Below, one piece after another: positions 9,461 through 18,355 of a stretch of 64,000 nt of DNA. Positions within the stretch are counted from its first letter, which is position 1, and each line of letters starts with the position of its first letter. Source of the DNA: Halomonas sp. Y3. GTDB lineage: Bacteria > Pseudomonadota > Gammaproteobacteria > Pseudomonadales > Halomonadaceae. Below the pieces are notes generated by a model. That model saw only the letters and a program-made list of their open reading frames with translations. It was not told where the DNA came from and did not search any database. Location of the stretch: positions 3,720,001 to 3,784,000 of the forward strand of contig NZ_CP099975.1 of assembly GCF_024137965.1 (NCBI RefSeq), given 5' to 3'. The translations under genes were made by a program, and so were the position numbers.

Positions 9461-9856
9461 GTTCGCGCCTCCTGTGGGGTCTGAACCTGAGTTTCCTGAA
9501 ATGAAGCCTCCTGGCTTCCTGTACCGGCGGCGAGCCTGTCGTCCTGCGCCACCGGGTCCTGCTCGCCCAGAGAGTTGCAGAAGCCGGGCCAAGCCGTGCC
9601 ATGAAAACGAAAAATAAATTAAAATCATAACGTTGAAATAACCCCCGCCGGCCGAAAGGCTCGCTCCGGACGCCGCACCGGGGTGGTAAAATCTGACACA
9701 TGGGGCCCGCCGACACAGCCCGCCGGCCCCGAAGGACCCGATGAAGCATCTCTGCCCCCATCCGGCTCCAACAACGGAAACAGTGTTCACAAAAACCTGA
9801 AACTAGGCTTTAATATTCACATGATCACGCTCGGCAATTTCCCGCGAGGTTAGGTG
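9461..9856. other. Gene-free spacer with AT-rich tract
   Basis: About 395 bases between the divergent acidic-protein and HAD genes. It contains an AT-rich tract (9602-9645) suited to a promoter, but I could not assign boxes with confidence. There is also a GC-rich imperfect inverted repeat around 9703-9730. Frames crossing it are not convincing genes. Confidence 0.4.
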
Positions 9857-10546
9857 ATGGGCCGCCCCCTCTGTCTGCTCTTCGACTGCGACGGCACCCT
9901 GGTCGACAGCGAGCCGCTGCTCGCCGACGAAATGGCCACGGCGCTCAACGCCGTGGGCCTGCCCTTCCAGGCCAGCGACTACGTGGGTGAGTTTCGCGGG
10001 GCACGCTTCCGGCGCATCGTCGCCGCCTTGGAGAACCGCCACGGCAGCGTCGACCCGGCGGCGCTGGAGCCCCTGGAGGCGACCATGCGCGCCAACCTGA
10101 ACCGCCGCCTGGCTACCGAGCTCACCCCCATCGAGGGCGCCAGCGAAGCCCTGGCCGCCCTGGCCGACTACCCCATGGGCGTGGTCTCCAACGGTCCCGA
10201 GAGCAAGATCCGCACCTCCCTCGGCGCCACCGGCCTGGATACCCTCTTCGGCGACCGCCTCTTCAGCGCCTATACCGCCAACTGCTGGAAGCCCGACCCC
10301 TGCCTCTATCGCTATGCCGCCAGCGCCCTGGGCTATTCACCGGAGCAGTGCCTGGCCATTGAGGACTCGGTGGTGGGCGTCAAGGCGGCTTTGGCGGCCG
10401 GCATGCGCGTGGTGCACCTCAATCGCTACCCCGACGTGGAGGAGACGCCGGAGGGCGCCATCATGATCACCAGCATGTTCCAGCTGCCCGCCGTGGTGGC
10501 CCGGGTGGTCATGGAGCCGGTCCTGGCCCGCGCCGCCGGGCGCTGA
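9857..10546 (+). CDS. HAD-superfamily phosphatase, YieH-like
   Basis: 229-residue haloacid-dehalogenase hydrolase. Motif I is FDCDGTLVDS with both nucleophile aspartates, motif II is VVSNGP, the motif III lysine is in NCWKPDP and motif IV is IEDSVVGVKAA. The combination VSNGPxxK, LFSAYxxxxWKPDP and a terminal QLP motif resembles E. coli YieH, a 6-phosphogluconate phosphatase, so a sugar-phosphate substrate is likely but unproven. GTG at 9854 is an alternative start directly before the chosen ATG. Confidence 0.82.
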   Translation: MGRPLCLLFDCDGTLVDSEPLLADEMATALNAVGLPFQASDYVGEFRGARFRRIVAALENRHGSVDPAALEPLEATMRANLNRRLATELTPIEGASEALAALADYPMGVVSNGPESKIRTSLGATGLDTLFGDRLFSAYTANCWKPDPCLYRYAASALGYSPEQCLAIEDSVVGVKAALAAGMRVVHLNRYPDVEETPEGAIMITSMFQLPAVVARVVMEPVLARAAGR

Positions 10547-10618
10547 ACCCCATGCAGCCGGCGCCCGCCGGCGCTATCATCGCCCCGACACCTTATTCAC
10601 CCTTTCGGGAGTCTTCTC

Positions 10619-10993
10619 ATGCCTTCTCTGCAGGATCAGCTACGCGGCCTCGTCTACTCCACCGAGCACGGGGAGCTCTGCCCCGACTGCCGCGAGCCGG
10701 TGGCCGCCTGCCGCTGCGCCGAACTCGCCGAACAGGCCCGGCTGGCCGAGCTCGACGGTATCGTGCGCCTGCGCCGGGAAACCAGCGGCCGCAAGGGCAA
10801 GGGGGTCACCACGGTCACCGGCGTGCCGCTCCCCGAGGCGGAGCTCAAGGTCCTGGCCAAGCAGCTGAAGAAGGTGTGCGGCACCGGCGGCGCCGTGAAG
10901 GAGGGGGTGATCGAGATCCAGGGCGACCAGCGCGAGCGGCTCAAGGCGGAGCTGGAGAAGCGCGGCTATACCGTCAAGCTGGCCGGCGGCTGA
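10619..10993 (+). CDS. yciH: SUI1/eIF1-family translation factor YciH
   Basis: 124 residues. The C-terminal SUI1 domain spans about residues 50-122, with the basic RRETSGRKGKGVTTV loop and the conserved VCGTGGAVKEGVIEIQGDQ. The N-terminus has two CxxC-like pairs (CPDCREPVAACRC), common in YciH proteins. The bacterial eIF1 homologue affects start-site fidelity in vitro and is non-essential in E. coli. It ends seven bases before the convergent sir2 stop. Confidence 0.92.
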   Translation: MPSLQDQLRGLVYSTEHGELCPDCREPVAACRCAELAEQARLAELDGIVRLRRETSGRKGKGVTTVTGVPLPEAELKVLAKQLKKVCGTGGAVKEGVIEIQGDQRERLKAELEKRGYTVKLAGG

Positions 10994-10999
10994 GAGGCC

Positions 11000-11854
11000 T
11001 CAGGCACCGCCTTCACAGAGGGCCCGCAGCGCCGCCAGGGAGGCCTCCACCGGCGCCTCCACCTTGAGGGCGTAGAGGTCGTCGGCGCGGGTGCGGCCGA
11101 GGTTGAAGCAGGCAATGGGCTTGCCCTCCCGGGCGGCCGCCCGAGCGAAGCGGAATCCCGAATAGACCATCAGCGAGGAGCCCACCACCAGCAGCGCATC
11201 GCTCCTCTCGAGCAGGCCAAAGGCACGCGCCACGCTCTCCCGGGGCACGCTGTCACCGAAGAAGACCACGTCGGGCTTCCAGATGCCGTGCCCGCAGCGG
11301 CTACAGTCGGGCACCCGGAAGTCGGAGAAGTCCGCCTCCAGGTCGGCGTCGCCGTCCGGCGCGGCCCGGGCCGACACCTCGGCCCAGCGCGGGTTGAGCC
11401 GCGCCAGCTCGGCGTGCAGGTCGTGGCGCATGCGGTTGGCGCCGCAGCCCATGCAGCGCACCCGGTCGGCCCGGCCGTGCAGATCGATCACCCGCCGGGA
11501 GCCGGCCCGCTGGTGCAGGCCGTCGACGTTCTGGGTGATGATCCCCGCCACCCGGCCCAGCGCCTCCAGCTCGGCCAGCCGCCGGTGGGCGGGATTGGGG
11601 CGCGCCTCACCGAGCACCCGAAAGCCCGCCAGGGCCCGCGCCCAGTAGCGCTGGCGCGCCGCCTGGCTGCCCATGAACTGCTGATGCTGCATGGGCGGCG
11701 AGCGCTTCCAGGCGCCGGCGGCATCCCGGTAGTCGGGAATCCCGCTGGCGGTGCTGATGCCCGCCCCGGTCAATACCGCCAGGCGCGGATGGCGCCGGGC
11801 AAAGCCCGCCAGGGCCTCGAACTGTCGCGATTCCAGTGTCACCGGCTGCTCCAC
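11000..11854 (-). CDS. NAD-dependent deacylase, Sir2 family
   Basis: 284-residue sirtuin removing acyl groups from lysines with NAD. Rossmann motif LTGAGISTASGIPDYRD, catalytic ITQNVDGLHQRAGS and LHGRA, zinc cysteines CMGCG and CSRCG, and late NAD motif VVGSSLMVYSG are all present. The zinc pairs are widely spaced, as in SIRT4/class II-like bacterial sirtuins. The start is the GTG at 11854 after GAGGAGAGG; GTG at 11842 is possible. It converges on yciH. Confidence 0.9.
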   Translation of the reverse strand: MEQPVTLESRQFEALAGFARRHPRLAVLTGAGISTASGIPDYRDAAGAWKRSPPMQHQQFMGSQAARQRYWARALAGFRVLGEARPNPAHRRLAELEALGRVAGIITQNVDGLHQRAGSRRVIDLHGRADRVRCMGCGANRMRHDLHAELARLNPRWAEVSARAAPDGDADLEADFSDFRVPDCSRCGHGIWKPDVVFFGDSVPRESVARAFGLLERSDALLVVGSSLMVYSGFRFARAAAREGKPIACFNLGRTRADDLYALKVEAPVEASLAALRALCEGGA

Positions 11855-11963
11855 GCGCCTCTCCTCGCCGCTTACCGAGTGAAAGAGAATGGCCCCGTGG
11901 GGGCAAGGTTGTCTAGAATGGCCGCAGACTCCGCCTCTCCCACAGATGGGCAAGGAACCCCCG

Positions 11964-12866
11964 ATGGCCTGGCTGGAATACCTGCTTCCCCTGATCTTCC
12001 TCTTTCCCCTCGCCGCCCTGGCGGTGATCGTGGTGGCGCTGCGCAACCTCCATGACGCCCGGGTGCGCTCCCCCTTCGATGCCCATCCGCTGCGGGAACC
12101 CGGCCAGGGGCTGCGCGACCGCCTCGACGGCGCCTTCGCCGGCCTCTTCCTCAACGGCGCCCTGGGGCCCATCGCCACCCTGGCCCCGCTGGTCTACGGC
12201 ATGGGGCGCATGCTCTTTGCCAGCGATCAGGACTGGATCGAGTGGGGGCTCTACGGGATGCTCAGCACCCTGCTGGTGCTGCTCTTCTGCTTCCTGCTGA
12301 TGCGCGACTTCCAGCGTATCCGCCGCCTGAAGCTGGGGCTCGCCTGCGAGCTGGCGGTGGGCCAGGAGCTCGAACGCCTGATCCGCCCCGAGGCGCACCC
12401 CTACTACGTCTTCCACGATGTGCCCGCCCGGGGCACCCGCATCGACCATGTGGTGGTGACCCCCTGCGGCGTCTTCGTGGTGGAGACCCGTGCCCGCACT
12501 CGCCCCTTCACCCCGTCGGGCAAGGAGATCAACCTGGTCACGGTGGAGCGGGAGCGGCTGCGCTTCCCCGGCTGGAGCGAGCACGCCCCCCTGGAGAAGA
12601 CCCGCGAGCTGGCCCAGTGGATGGCGGGCTGGCTCTCCGAACTGACCAGACGCGAGGTGCCGGTCATGGGGGTGCTGACCCTGCCCGGCTGGGACGTCGA
12701 TGCCCGCCAGGGCCCTGAGGATCTACTGGTGGTCAGCGGCCAGGGGCTGGCCGCTCAGCTCGCCGCGCTCTGCCCCGGCGAGTTCGACAACGAGACCCAC
12801 GACGCCGTGATCGGCGTGCTGCTGGAGCGGGCCGCCCGCCTCGAGCGCCTGCCCGAACGGGACTGA
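11964..12866 (+). CDS. NERD-domain membrane protein
   Basis: 300 residues. There is one membrane segment at residues 5-28 and two more around 60-115, then a soluble C-terminal part. The NERD (nuclease-related) domain begins about residue 133 with the signature VGQELERLI, then FHDVPARGTRIDHVVVTPCGVFVVETRA. The acidic and Thr/Arg positions of this PD-(D/E)XK-like fold are present. NERD proteins are widespread; function is not established. The start follows AAGGAACCCCCG. It is convergent with dgt (15-base gap). Confidence 0.83.
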   Translation: MAWLEYLLPLIFLFPLAALAVIVVALRNLHDARVRSPFDAHPLREPGQGLRDRLDGAFAGLFLNGALGPIATLAPLVYGMGRMLFASDQDWIEWGLYGMLSTLLVLLFCFLLMRDFQRIRRLKLGLACELAVGQELERLIRPEAHPYYVFHDVPARGTRIDHVVVTPCGVFVVETRARTRPFTPSGKEINLVTVERERLRFPGWSEHAPLEKTRELAQWMAGWLSELTRREVPVMGVLTLPGWDVDARQGPEDLLVVSGQGLAAQLAALCPGEFDNETHDAVIGVLLERAARLERLPERD

Positions 12867-12881
12867 GCCGCCCTCGCCGGC

Positions 12882-14237
12882 TCAGTCCCCCCTGAGCCGG
12901 CCGCCCATCTCCTGAGCCAGGTCCACCGCATAGTGGTCGGTCATGCCGCCGATGAAGTCGAGCATGCGCCGGTAGCTGTCATAGAGGCTCCAGGAGGGGC
13001 GCGGCGTGTTCTCGCCGATCAGCGCCAGTACCCGCTGGTGCTTGAAGGTGGAGCGGCCGCTGTGGTGCAGCTCGTGTGCCGCACCGATAAAGGCCTCGAG
13101 CAGGATCCCGAGCGTCGTATAGGCCCCGATCTCCAGCTTCGCCTTGCGCTCGTTCTGGAAGATGCGTTCCCGGGCGAGCTGCTTGGCCGCCTTGACCCCC
13201 CAGTCCAGATCGGGATGGCAGAGCTCGAGCAGGTCCTGGCGCAGCCGTCCGCTCAACAGCTCCCCCTCGTGCTGCACGAAGACCGCGCCGACGTCGTTCA
13301 CCGCCCGCTCCATGGCCGCCCCGCGCAGGGCGGCGATGCGCCGCCGCTGGGAGACCCGGTGGCGCTGCATGGCGGCGTAGTCGGCGGGGGCGCCGCCGGC
13401 GATCTGGGTCAGGATCTCGGCCACTTCATCGAAGCGCAGGATCCCCATCTCCAGGCCATCCTCCAGGTCGAGCAGGGCGTAGCAGATGTCATCGGCAGCC
13501 TCCACCAGCCAGGCCAGCGGATGGCGGCACCAGCGCTGCGGCCCGTTGGGCAGCAGCCCCAGGCGCTCGGCCACCTCGGCCAGCAGGTGGCGCTCGCTCT
13601 GGTAGCAGCCGAACTTGCCGGCCGCCCCGCCGTGCTCCACGGTCCAGGGGTACTTGAGCATGGTGCCCAGCGTCGCCGTGGTCAGCCGCATGCCGCCGCG
13701 GAACTGGTTGTACTCCACCTGGGTGACGATGCGAAAACCCTGGGCGTTGCCCTCATAGGTAAGCAGGTCCTGCTTCTCGAGGGGCGAGAGCCCCTCCAGC
13801 AGGCCGCTGCCGTCGCTTTCGGCCCGGGCGAACCAGTCGCGGATGGCATATTCGCCGGCGTGGCCGAAGGGCGGGTTGCCGATATCGTGGCCCAGGCAGG
13901 CGGCCTGGACGATCACGCCGAGATCCGCCGGGGTGATCCAGGCCGGCAGACGGCCGCTGAGCCGCTCGCCGACGATCATCCCCAGGGAGCGCCCCACGCA
14001 GCCCACCTCCAGGGAGTGGGTCAGGCGGGTGTGGATATGGTCGTTGTCGGTCAGGGGGTGCACCTGGGTCTTGCGCCCCAGGCGCCGGAAGGAGCCGGCG
14101 AAGACGATGCGGTCGTGATCCTTGTGGAAGGGGCTGCGGCCGATCTCGTCGCGCTCCCCGCCGGGGCGCTCCTCGCGCCGGTCGTGCAGGCGGCTCGGGT
14201 CCAGCAGCCGCTCCCAGCTCATCTGCGTCATGGGCAT
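12882..14237 (-). CDS. dgt: dGTPase-like HD-domain triphosphohydrolase
   Basis: 451 residues. It hydrolyses dGTP (or other dNTPs) to the nucleoside and tripolyphosphate. N-terminal motif FAGSFRRLGRKTQVHPL, the first HD histidine in HTRLTHSLEV, the HD pair in ACLGHDIGNPPFGHAGE and the later EAADDICYALLDLEDG define the Dgt family. The start follows AAGGAG. The frame continues upstream over the toxin-antitoxin promoter but without family similarity. Confidence 0.92.
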   Translation of the reverse strand: MPMTQMSWERLLDPSRLHDRREERPGGERDEIGRSPFHKDHDRIVFAGSFRRLGRKTQVHPLTDNDHIHTRLTHSLEVGCVGRSLGMIVGERLSGRLPAWITPADLGVIVQAACLGHDIGNPPFGHAGEYAIRDWFARAESDGSGLLEGLSPLEKQDLLTYEGNAQGFRIVTQVEYNQFRGGMRLTTATLGTMLKYPWTVEHGGAAGKFGCYQSERHLLAEVAERLGLLPNGPQRWCRHPLAWLVEAADDICYALLDLEDGLEMGILRFDEVAEILTQIAGGAPADYAAMQRHRVSQRRRIAALRGAAMERAVNDVGAVFVQHEGELLSGRLRQDLLELCHPDLDWGVKAAKQLARERIFQNERKAKLEIGAYTTLGILLEAFIGAAHELHHSGRSTFKHQRVLALIGENTPRPSWSLYDSYRRMLDFIGGMTDHYAVDLAQEMGGRLRGD

Positions 14238-14335
14238 GCTCTCCTTGAGAGCCCCATTCTGGCAGCCCCGGCCGCCGCCGCCCAGCCCTGACGCACGTCG
14301 TTGGCCCAGTCCCCGGTTGCCGCGGCACCAAATCC

Positions 14336-14351
14336 GGACTAAATTCAGTCC
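14336..14351 (+). promoter_or_regulatory. Putative operator of the toxin-antitoxin operon
   Basis: 16-bp near-perfect palindrome with 5-bp arms GGACT/AGTCC around an AT-rich centre. It lies 25 bases before the antitoxin start. Phd/YefM antitoxins bind short palindromes in their own promoters, so this is the natural candidate. Confidence 0.5.
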
Positions 14352-14376
14352 ACACATCCATGCGGAACCGAACGCC

Positions 14377-14646
14377 ATGAAGTACTCAGAGAACATCAAG
14401 CCGATCAGTTACCTGAAGGCGAATGCCGCCGAAATTTCCCGGACGCTCAACGAGCTGCGCGAGCCCATGGTGATCACTCAGAACGGCGAGGCCAAGATGG
14501 TCGTGCAGGACATCAGGAGCTATGAGCAGACCCAGGAGACACTGGCACTGCTCAAGATCCTGGCGCTTGGCAGCCAGGAGGTCGAGCAGGGCAAGACGCT
14601 GGATGCGGCCGAGTGTTTCAACCAGTTGCGCCGAGGAGAGCGCTAG
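14377..14646 (+). CDS. Phd/YefM-family antitoxin
   Basis: 89 residues. The N-terminal DNA-binding part has SYLKANAAEISRTLNE and REPMVITQNGEAKMVVQDI, typical of the Phd/YefM fold. The C-terminal tail would wrap the toxin. It neutralises the ParE-type protein encoded two bases downstream and probably represses the operon. The start is the ATG at 14377; no strong Shine-Dalgarno is visible, so initiation may be near-leaderless. Confidence 0.9.
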   Translation: MKYSENIKPISYLKANAAEISRTLNELREPMVITQNGEAKMVVQDIRSYEQTQETLALLKILALGSQEVEQGKTLDAAECFNQLRRGER

Positions 14647-14648
14647 CG

Positions 14649-14969
14649 GTGGCGCTGCAGGTCGAACTCACTGCCTCGGCCTTCGAGGACCTTCGCGAGC
14701 TCTACGACTTCATTGCCGAAGACTCGCCCCCTGCGGCCGAGCGGCTTCTCGCCGCCATCGAGGCGCGCATCATGTCGCTGGGGCAGCACCCCGAGCGCGA
14801 CAGCCATCCCCGTGAGCTGCTGGAGCTGGGTATCCGGGACTATCGCCAGGTCATCGAGCCGCCGGTACGCATCCTCTATCGTCAGCATCGCGAGCGGCTC
14901 ATCGTCTACCTGATTGCCCACAGCCGCCGTGACATGCAGCGGCTGCTGGCGCGCCGACTCCTGAGCTGA
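14649..14969 (+). CDS. RelE/ParE-family toxin
   Basis: 106 residues. Features such as LTASAFEDLRELYDFIAED, HPERDSHPRELLELGIRDYRQV and the C-terminal IVYLIAHSRRDMQRLL fit the ParE/RelE fold, and the HSRRD ending is typical of ParE-like members. ParE toxins poison gyrase while RelE toxins cut mRNA; the sequence alone does not decide. The start is GTG at 14649 after GAGGAG. It ends one base before ntrC on the other strand. Confidence 0.88.
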   Translation: MALQVELTASAFEDLRELYDFIAEDSPPAAERLLAAIEARIMSLGQHPERDSHPRELLELGIRDYRQVIEPPVRILYRQHRERLIVYLIAHSRRDMQRLLARRLLS

Positions 14970-14970
14970 C

Positions 14971-16383
14971 TCACTCGCCGTCCGCCAGCGCCGGCAGCAG
15001 CGTCTTGAGCTTGCGGGTCAGGGTGTTGCGGCCCCAGCCCAGCAGTTCGGCGGCTTCGCCCTTGCGCCCGCCGGTATGGCGCAGGGCGGTCTCGATCAGG
15101 ATGCGTTCGAAATCCGGCACGGCCTCCTCCAACAGGTGGGTGTGCCCCGCCGCCAGGGCGCGGTCGGCCCAGTCTCGGAAGGCCGTCCGCCAGTCACCGC
15201 TGACCGTCCCGCTGCCGTCGTCGGCGCGCAGCTCCGGGGGCAGGTCTTCCACCAGGATCTCGCGACCGGAGGCCATCACCGTCAGCCAGCGGCAGGTGTT
15301 CTCCAGCTGGCGCACGTTGCCGGGCCAGGCCATGCGGGTCAGATGGGTCTCGGCCTCGGGCGTCAGCACCTTGATATCGGTGGCGAGCTCCTTGGCCGCC
15401 TCGGCCAGGAAGTGGCGGGCCAGCCGCGGAATGTCCTCGCGACGCTCGGCCAGCTTCGGCAGGTGCACGCGGATCACATTGAGCCGGTGGAAGAGGTCCT
15501 CGCGAAAGCGCCCATCCTCCACCAGGCGCTCCAGGTCCTGGTGGGTGGCGGCGATGATGCGCACGTCCACCTTGACCGGCGTATGCCCCCCGACCCGGTA
15601 GAACTCCCCGTCGGCCAGCACCCGCAGCAGGCGGGTCTGGGTCTCGGCGGGCATGTCGCCGATCTCGTCCAGGAAGAGGGTGCCGCCGTTGGCCTGCTCG
15701 AAGCGCCCCTGGCGGGTCGCCGTGGCCCCGGTAAAGGCACCCTTCTCGTGGCCGAACAGCTCGGATTCGATCAGGTCCCGGGGGATCGCCGCCATGTTGA
15801 GGGCGATAAAGGGCTGGCCCGCCCTGGGGCTGTGCTGATGCAGGGCCCGGGCCACCCGCTCCTTACCGGTGCCCGACTCGCCGTTGATCAGCACGGTGAT
15901 ATGGGAGTGGGAGAGCCGGCCGATGGCGCGGAACACCTCCTGCATGGCCGGCGCCTCGCCGATGATCTCGGCATCCAGCCCCTCGGGCACGACGACCGGG
16001 CGCTGGCGCTCCCGGGCGTGGGCCACCGCGCGACGCACCAGGGCCAGCGCCTCGTCGACGTCGAAGGGCTTGGGCAGGTACTCGAAGGCCCCGCCCTGGT
16101 AGGAGGCCACGGCGCTGTCCAGGTCGGAGTGAGCGGTCATCACGATCACCGGCAGGTCCGGGTGGGCCTCGCGCACCCGGGCCATCAGGTCGAGGCCGTC
16201 GATGCCGGGCATGCGGATATCGGTCACCAGCACGTCCGGGGGGTTGTCGAGCAGGCCCTGCAGGGCGCTGTCGGCGCGCTCCATGCACTCCACCTTCAGG
16301 TCGGGCTGGGCGAGCGCGCGCTCCAGCACCCAGCGGATGGCGCGGTCGTCATCGACGATCACCACGCGTGCGACGTCAGTCAT
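14971..16383 (-). CDS. ntrC: Nitrogen regulator NtrC
   Basis: 470-residue sigma-54 enhancer-binding response regulator (also glnG). Receiver domain residues 1-120 with phospho-acceptor D55 in [14 protein letters not shown]+ domain about 135-370 with Walker A GESGTGKE, the sigma-54 contact GAFTGA and Walker [10 protein letters not shown], and a C-terminal Fis-type helix-turn-helix ending [13 protein letters not shown]. Phosphorylated by NtrB under nitrogen limitation, it drives glnA and other sigma-54 promoters. It overlaps ntrB by 8 bases. Confidence 0.96.
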   Translation of the reverse strand: MTDVARVVIVDDDRAIRWVLERALAQPDLKVECMERADSALQGLLDNPPDVLVTDIRMPGIDGLDLMARVREAHPDLPVIVMTAHSDLDSAVASYQGGAFEYLPKPFDVDEALALVRRAVAHARERQRPVVVPEGLDAEIIGEAPAMQEVFRAIGRLSHSHITVLINGESGTGKERVARALHQHSPRAGQPFIALNMAAIPRDLIESELFGHEKGAFTGATATRQGRFEQANGGTLFLDEIGDMPAETQTRLLRVLADGEFYRVGGHTPVKVDVRIIAATHQDLERLVEDGRFREDLFHRLNVIRVHLPKLAERREDIPRLARHFLAEAAKELATDIKVLTPEAETHLTRMAWPGNVRQLENTCRWLTVMASGREILVEDLPPELRADDGSGTVSGDWRTAFRDWADRALAAGHTHLLEEAVPDFERILIETALRHTGGRKGEAAELLGWGRNTLTRKLKTLLPALADGE

Positions 16384-17455
16384 GGCGCTTCTCCAGGGGT
16401 ATCAGCAGTCGAAATTCGGTGTGGCCGGGCTCGGAGTCGCACTCGATCAGGCCCTGATGCTGGTGCAGGATCGCCTGGGCGATGGAGAGCCCCAGGCCGC
16501 TGCCCTCGGCGCGGCCGGAGACCATGGGGTAGAAGAGGGTCTCGCGCAGCGCCTCGGGGACCCCGGGGCCGTTGTCGACCAGCGCCACCTCGCACACCAG
16601 ACGGTGGCGCTCGGCCCCCAGGGTGAACTGGCGCCGCGCCCGGGTGCGCAGCACCAGCCGGGGGTCCGGCGTCCCCGCCTCGCTCATCGCCTCCACGGCG
16701 TTGCGGGCCACGTTGAGCACCGCCTGGATCATCTGCGCCTCGTCACCGGCCAGGTCCGGCAGGCTAGGGTCATAGTCGCGCTCGATGGCGACCCGGGGAT
16801 GTTCGGCGAGCAGCAGCGACCTGACCCGCTCCAGCACCTTGTGGATATTGAGGGGCTCGTGGTGGGTCATGCGGTTGGGGCCGAGCATGGAGTCCACCAG
16901 GTCGCGCAGACGGTCCACCTCCTCGACGATGATGCGGGTGAACTCCCGCTGGCCGGGGTCGTCGAGGTCGCGCTCCAGCAGCTGGGCGGCGCCGCGGATG
17001 CCCCCCAGAGGGTTCTTTACCTCGTGGGCCAGGCCGCGGGTCAGCACCTTGATGGTCTCCTGGCGGGTCAGGAGCGCCTCCTCCCGGGAGATCTGCATCA
17101 GCCGGTCACGGGGCTCGACCTCCAGCAGCAGCTCCTCCCGGGAGAGCGGCGTCACCGTGTAGTCCACCACCAGGGCATCACCGGCCAGCATCACCAGGCG
17201 CGCCTCCCGCTGGGTGAAGGGGTGGAACTCGTCACGGGCCTTGCCGAGCACCTCGCCGAGCCCGTCGTCGCTCTCCATCAGCTGGCAGAGCCTTGCCCCC
17301 TGCACGCGTCCCAGGCTGATCGCCAGCAGCGCCTCGGCGGCGGGGTTCATCCACTGCAGTCTCAGCTCGCCATCGAGCAGCACCACGGCGGTGGTGAGGT
17401 GCTCCATCAGGCGCTGATACATCGAATCGGCCATATCGGCTCCACGGCTTCCCAT
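16376..17455 (-). CDS. ntrB: Nitrogen sensor kinase NtrB
   Basis: 359 residues, soluble. An N-terminal PAS domain (residues 8-120) is followed by the H-box GLAHEVKNPLGGIRG and a HATPase domain with ALVDNGPGVPE and GSGLGLSIAQAIL. It is a kinase/phosphatase of NtrC controlled by PII protein. The start is ATG 17455 after AGGAGA; an in-frame ATG at 17434 is less likely. It is transcribed toward ntrC with 8-base overlap. An NtrC-like site lies about 100 bases upstream, implying autoregulation. Confidence 0.94.
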   Translation of the reverse strand: MGSRGADMADSMYQRLMEHLTTAVVLLDGELRLQWMNPAAEALLAISLGRVQGARLCQLMESDDGLGEVLGKARDEFHPFTQREARLVMLAGDALVVDYTVTPLSREELLLEVEPRDRLMQISREEALLTRQETIKVLTRGLAHEVKNPLGGIRGAAQLLERDLDDPGQREFTRIIVEEVDRLRDLVDSMLGPNRMTHHEPLNIHKVLERVRSLLLAEHPRVAIERDYDPSLPDLAGDEAQMIQAVLNVARNAVEAMSEAGTPDPRLVLRTRARRQFTLGAERHRLVCEVALVDNGPGVPEALRETLFYPMVSGRAEGSGLGLSIAQAILHQHQGLIECDSEPGHTEFRLLIPLEKRHD

Positions 17456-17551
17456 CGCTATCTCCTGGCTCCTGCGGGATGTTCTGCAAGAAGCGCGCCA
17501 GGCCGGCCGGGCTCATGCCCCGGGGCTTGCCGGGCGATAAGGGGGCGGCTC

Positions 17552-17568
17552 TGCACCAAAATAGTGCA
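17552..17568 (-). promoter_or_regulatory. NtrC-binding site upstream of ntrB
   Basis: TGCACCA-AAA-TAGTGCA, one mismatch to the NtrC consensus TGCACCA-N3-TGGTGCA. It lies 97-113 bases upstream of the ntrB start. In enteric bacteria NtrC represses its own glnL promoter through such a site. Confidence 0.7.
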
Positions 17569-17711
17569 CAAACGCCTGGCCTGCACCCGCCCATGACCTC
17601 AGATGGTGCGACGCCTGCACGGTCTCAGTTCAGCCGAGAGGCATCCCGCGCCTCCTGGCGGCGCAGGGGCGCCTTCCGGGCGCCGCGGCCAGGGTGCCCA
17701 GCGAGGGGGAG

Positions 17712-18278
17712 CTAATCGGCCGGGCGGTTGACGCTGGTCCGGTGCACATGGACGGTGACCGGCGAGGTGCGGTGGCGCACTGCCCCGCTGCTGTCCAACA
17801 GCTCCGCCTGCAGCACATGCTCGCCGGGGTCCATGTTGGCCACCATGAAGGCCGTGGTATGCATTGCCGACTGGCTGACCTGGCCATTCACCAGCAGCCG
17901 CACGCGGTGATCCTCACGCAGCTCGGGCTCAATGCCAAGCTCCACCGCGACATTGCCCGCGACCCCCACCGGAAAGGCCTGTTCATGGATAGGCGAGCGC
18001 ATCCGGAAGCTGTCGTAGGGCATGAAGGGCTGGCCCGGCGAGGTTCTGGGGGCCGGCGCGGCGCCACCCTCGAGCCGTGGCGCCGGCGCGCCGGTGCGCA
18101 CCTCGCCGCTGGAGGGCACCACGGTCAGCGGCGCCAGCTCCACCTGCTCGCCGCCTCGTTCGGGGTTGTCGGTAAACACCACCCTGCCCTGGGCATCGGT
18201 GATGCGATAGATCGTCTGGGCCTGAGCCGCCAGGCTGAACGATAGCCCCACCGTCAGTGCCAACATGACCTTGTGCAT
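17712..18278 (-). CDS. DUF4124-domain exported protein
   Basis: 188 residues with a signal peptide (about residues 1-20, cleaved after AQA). It is followed by the DUF4124 motif IYRITDAQGRVVFTDNPERG, then a proline-rich linker and a beta-rich C-terminal part with VRLLVNGQV and NMDPGEHVLQAELLD, which resembles an Ig-like fold. Function is unknown. The start MHKVMLAL follows GGGGGAGG. DUF4124 proteins commonly lie between glnA and ntrB in related gammaproteobacteria, as here apart from the intervening intron. Confidence 0.85.
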   Translation of the reverse strand: MHKVMLALTVGLSFSLAAQAQTIYRITDAQGRVVFTDNPERGGEQVELAPLTVVPSSGEVRTGAPAPRLEGGAAPAPRTSPGQPFMPYDSFRMRSPIHEQAFPVGVAGNVAVELGIEPELREDHRVRLLVNGQVSQSAMHTTAFMVANMDPGEHVLQAELLDSSGAVRHRTSPVTVHVHRTSVNRPAD

Positions 18279-18355
18279 GACTCCTCCCCCGCGCTGCCGC
18301 CTGCCCGGCGTATCGTGACAGCCTGATCCGAATCTCGCCCCTGCTGGATAGTGAA

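Noticed and set aside
12933..14291. 452-codon plus-strand frame antisense to dgt
   Set aside because: Composition (Gly, Ala, Val, Gln, His) and phase are those of an antisense GC artefact; no recognisable domain.
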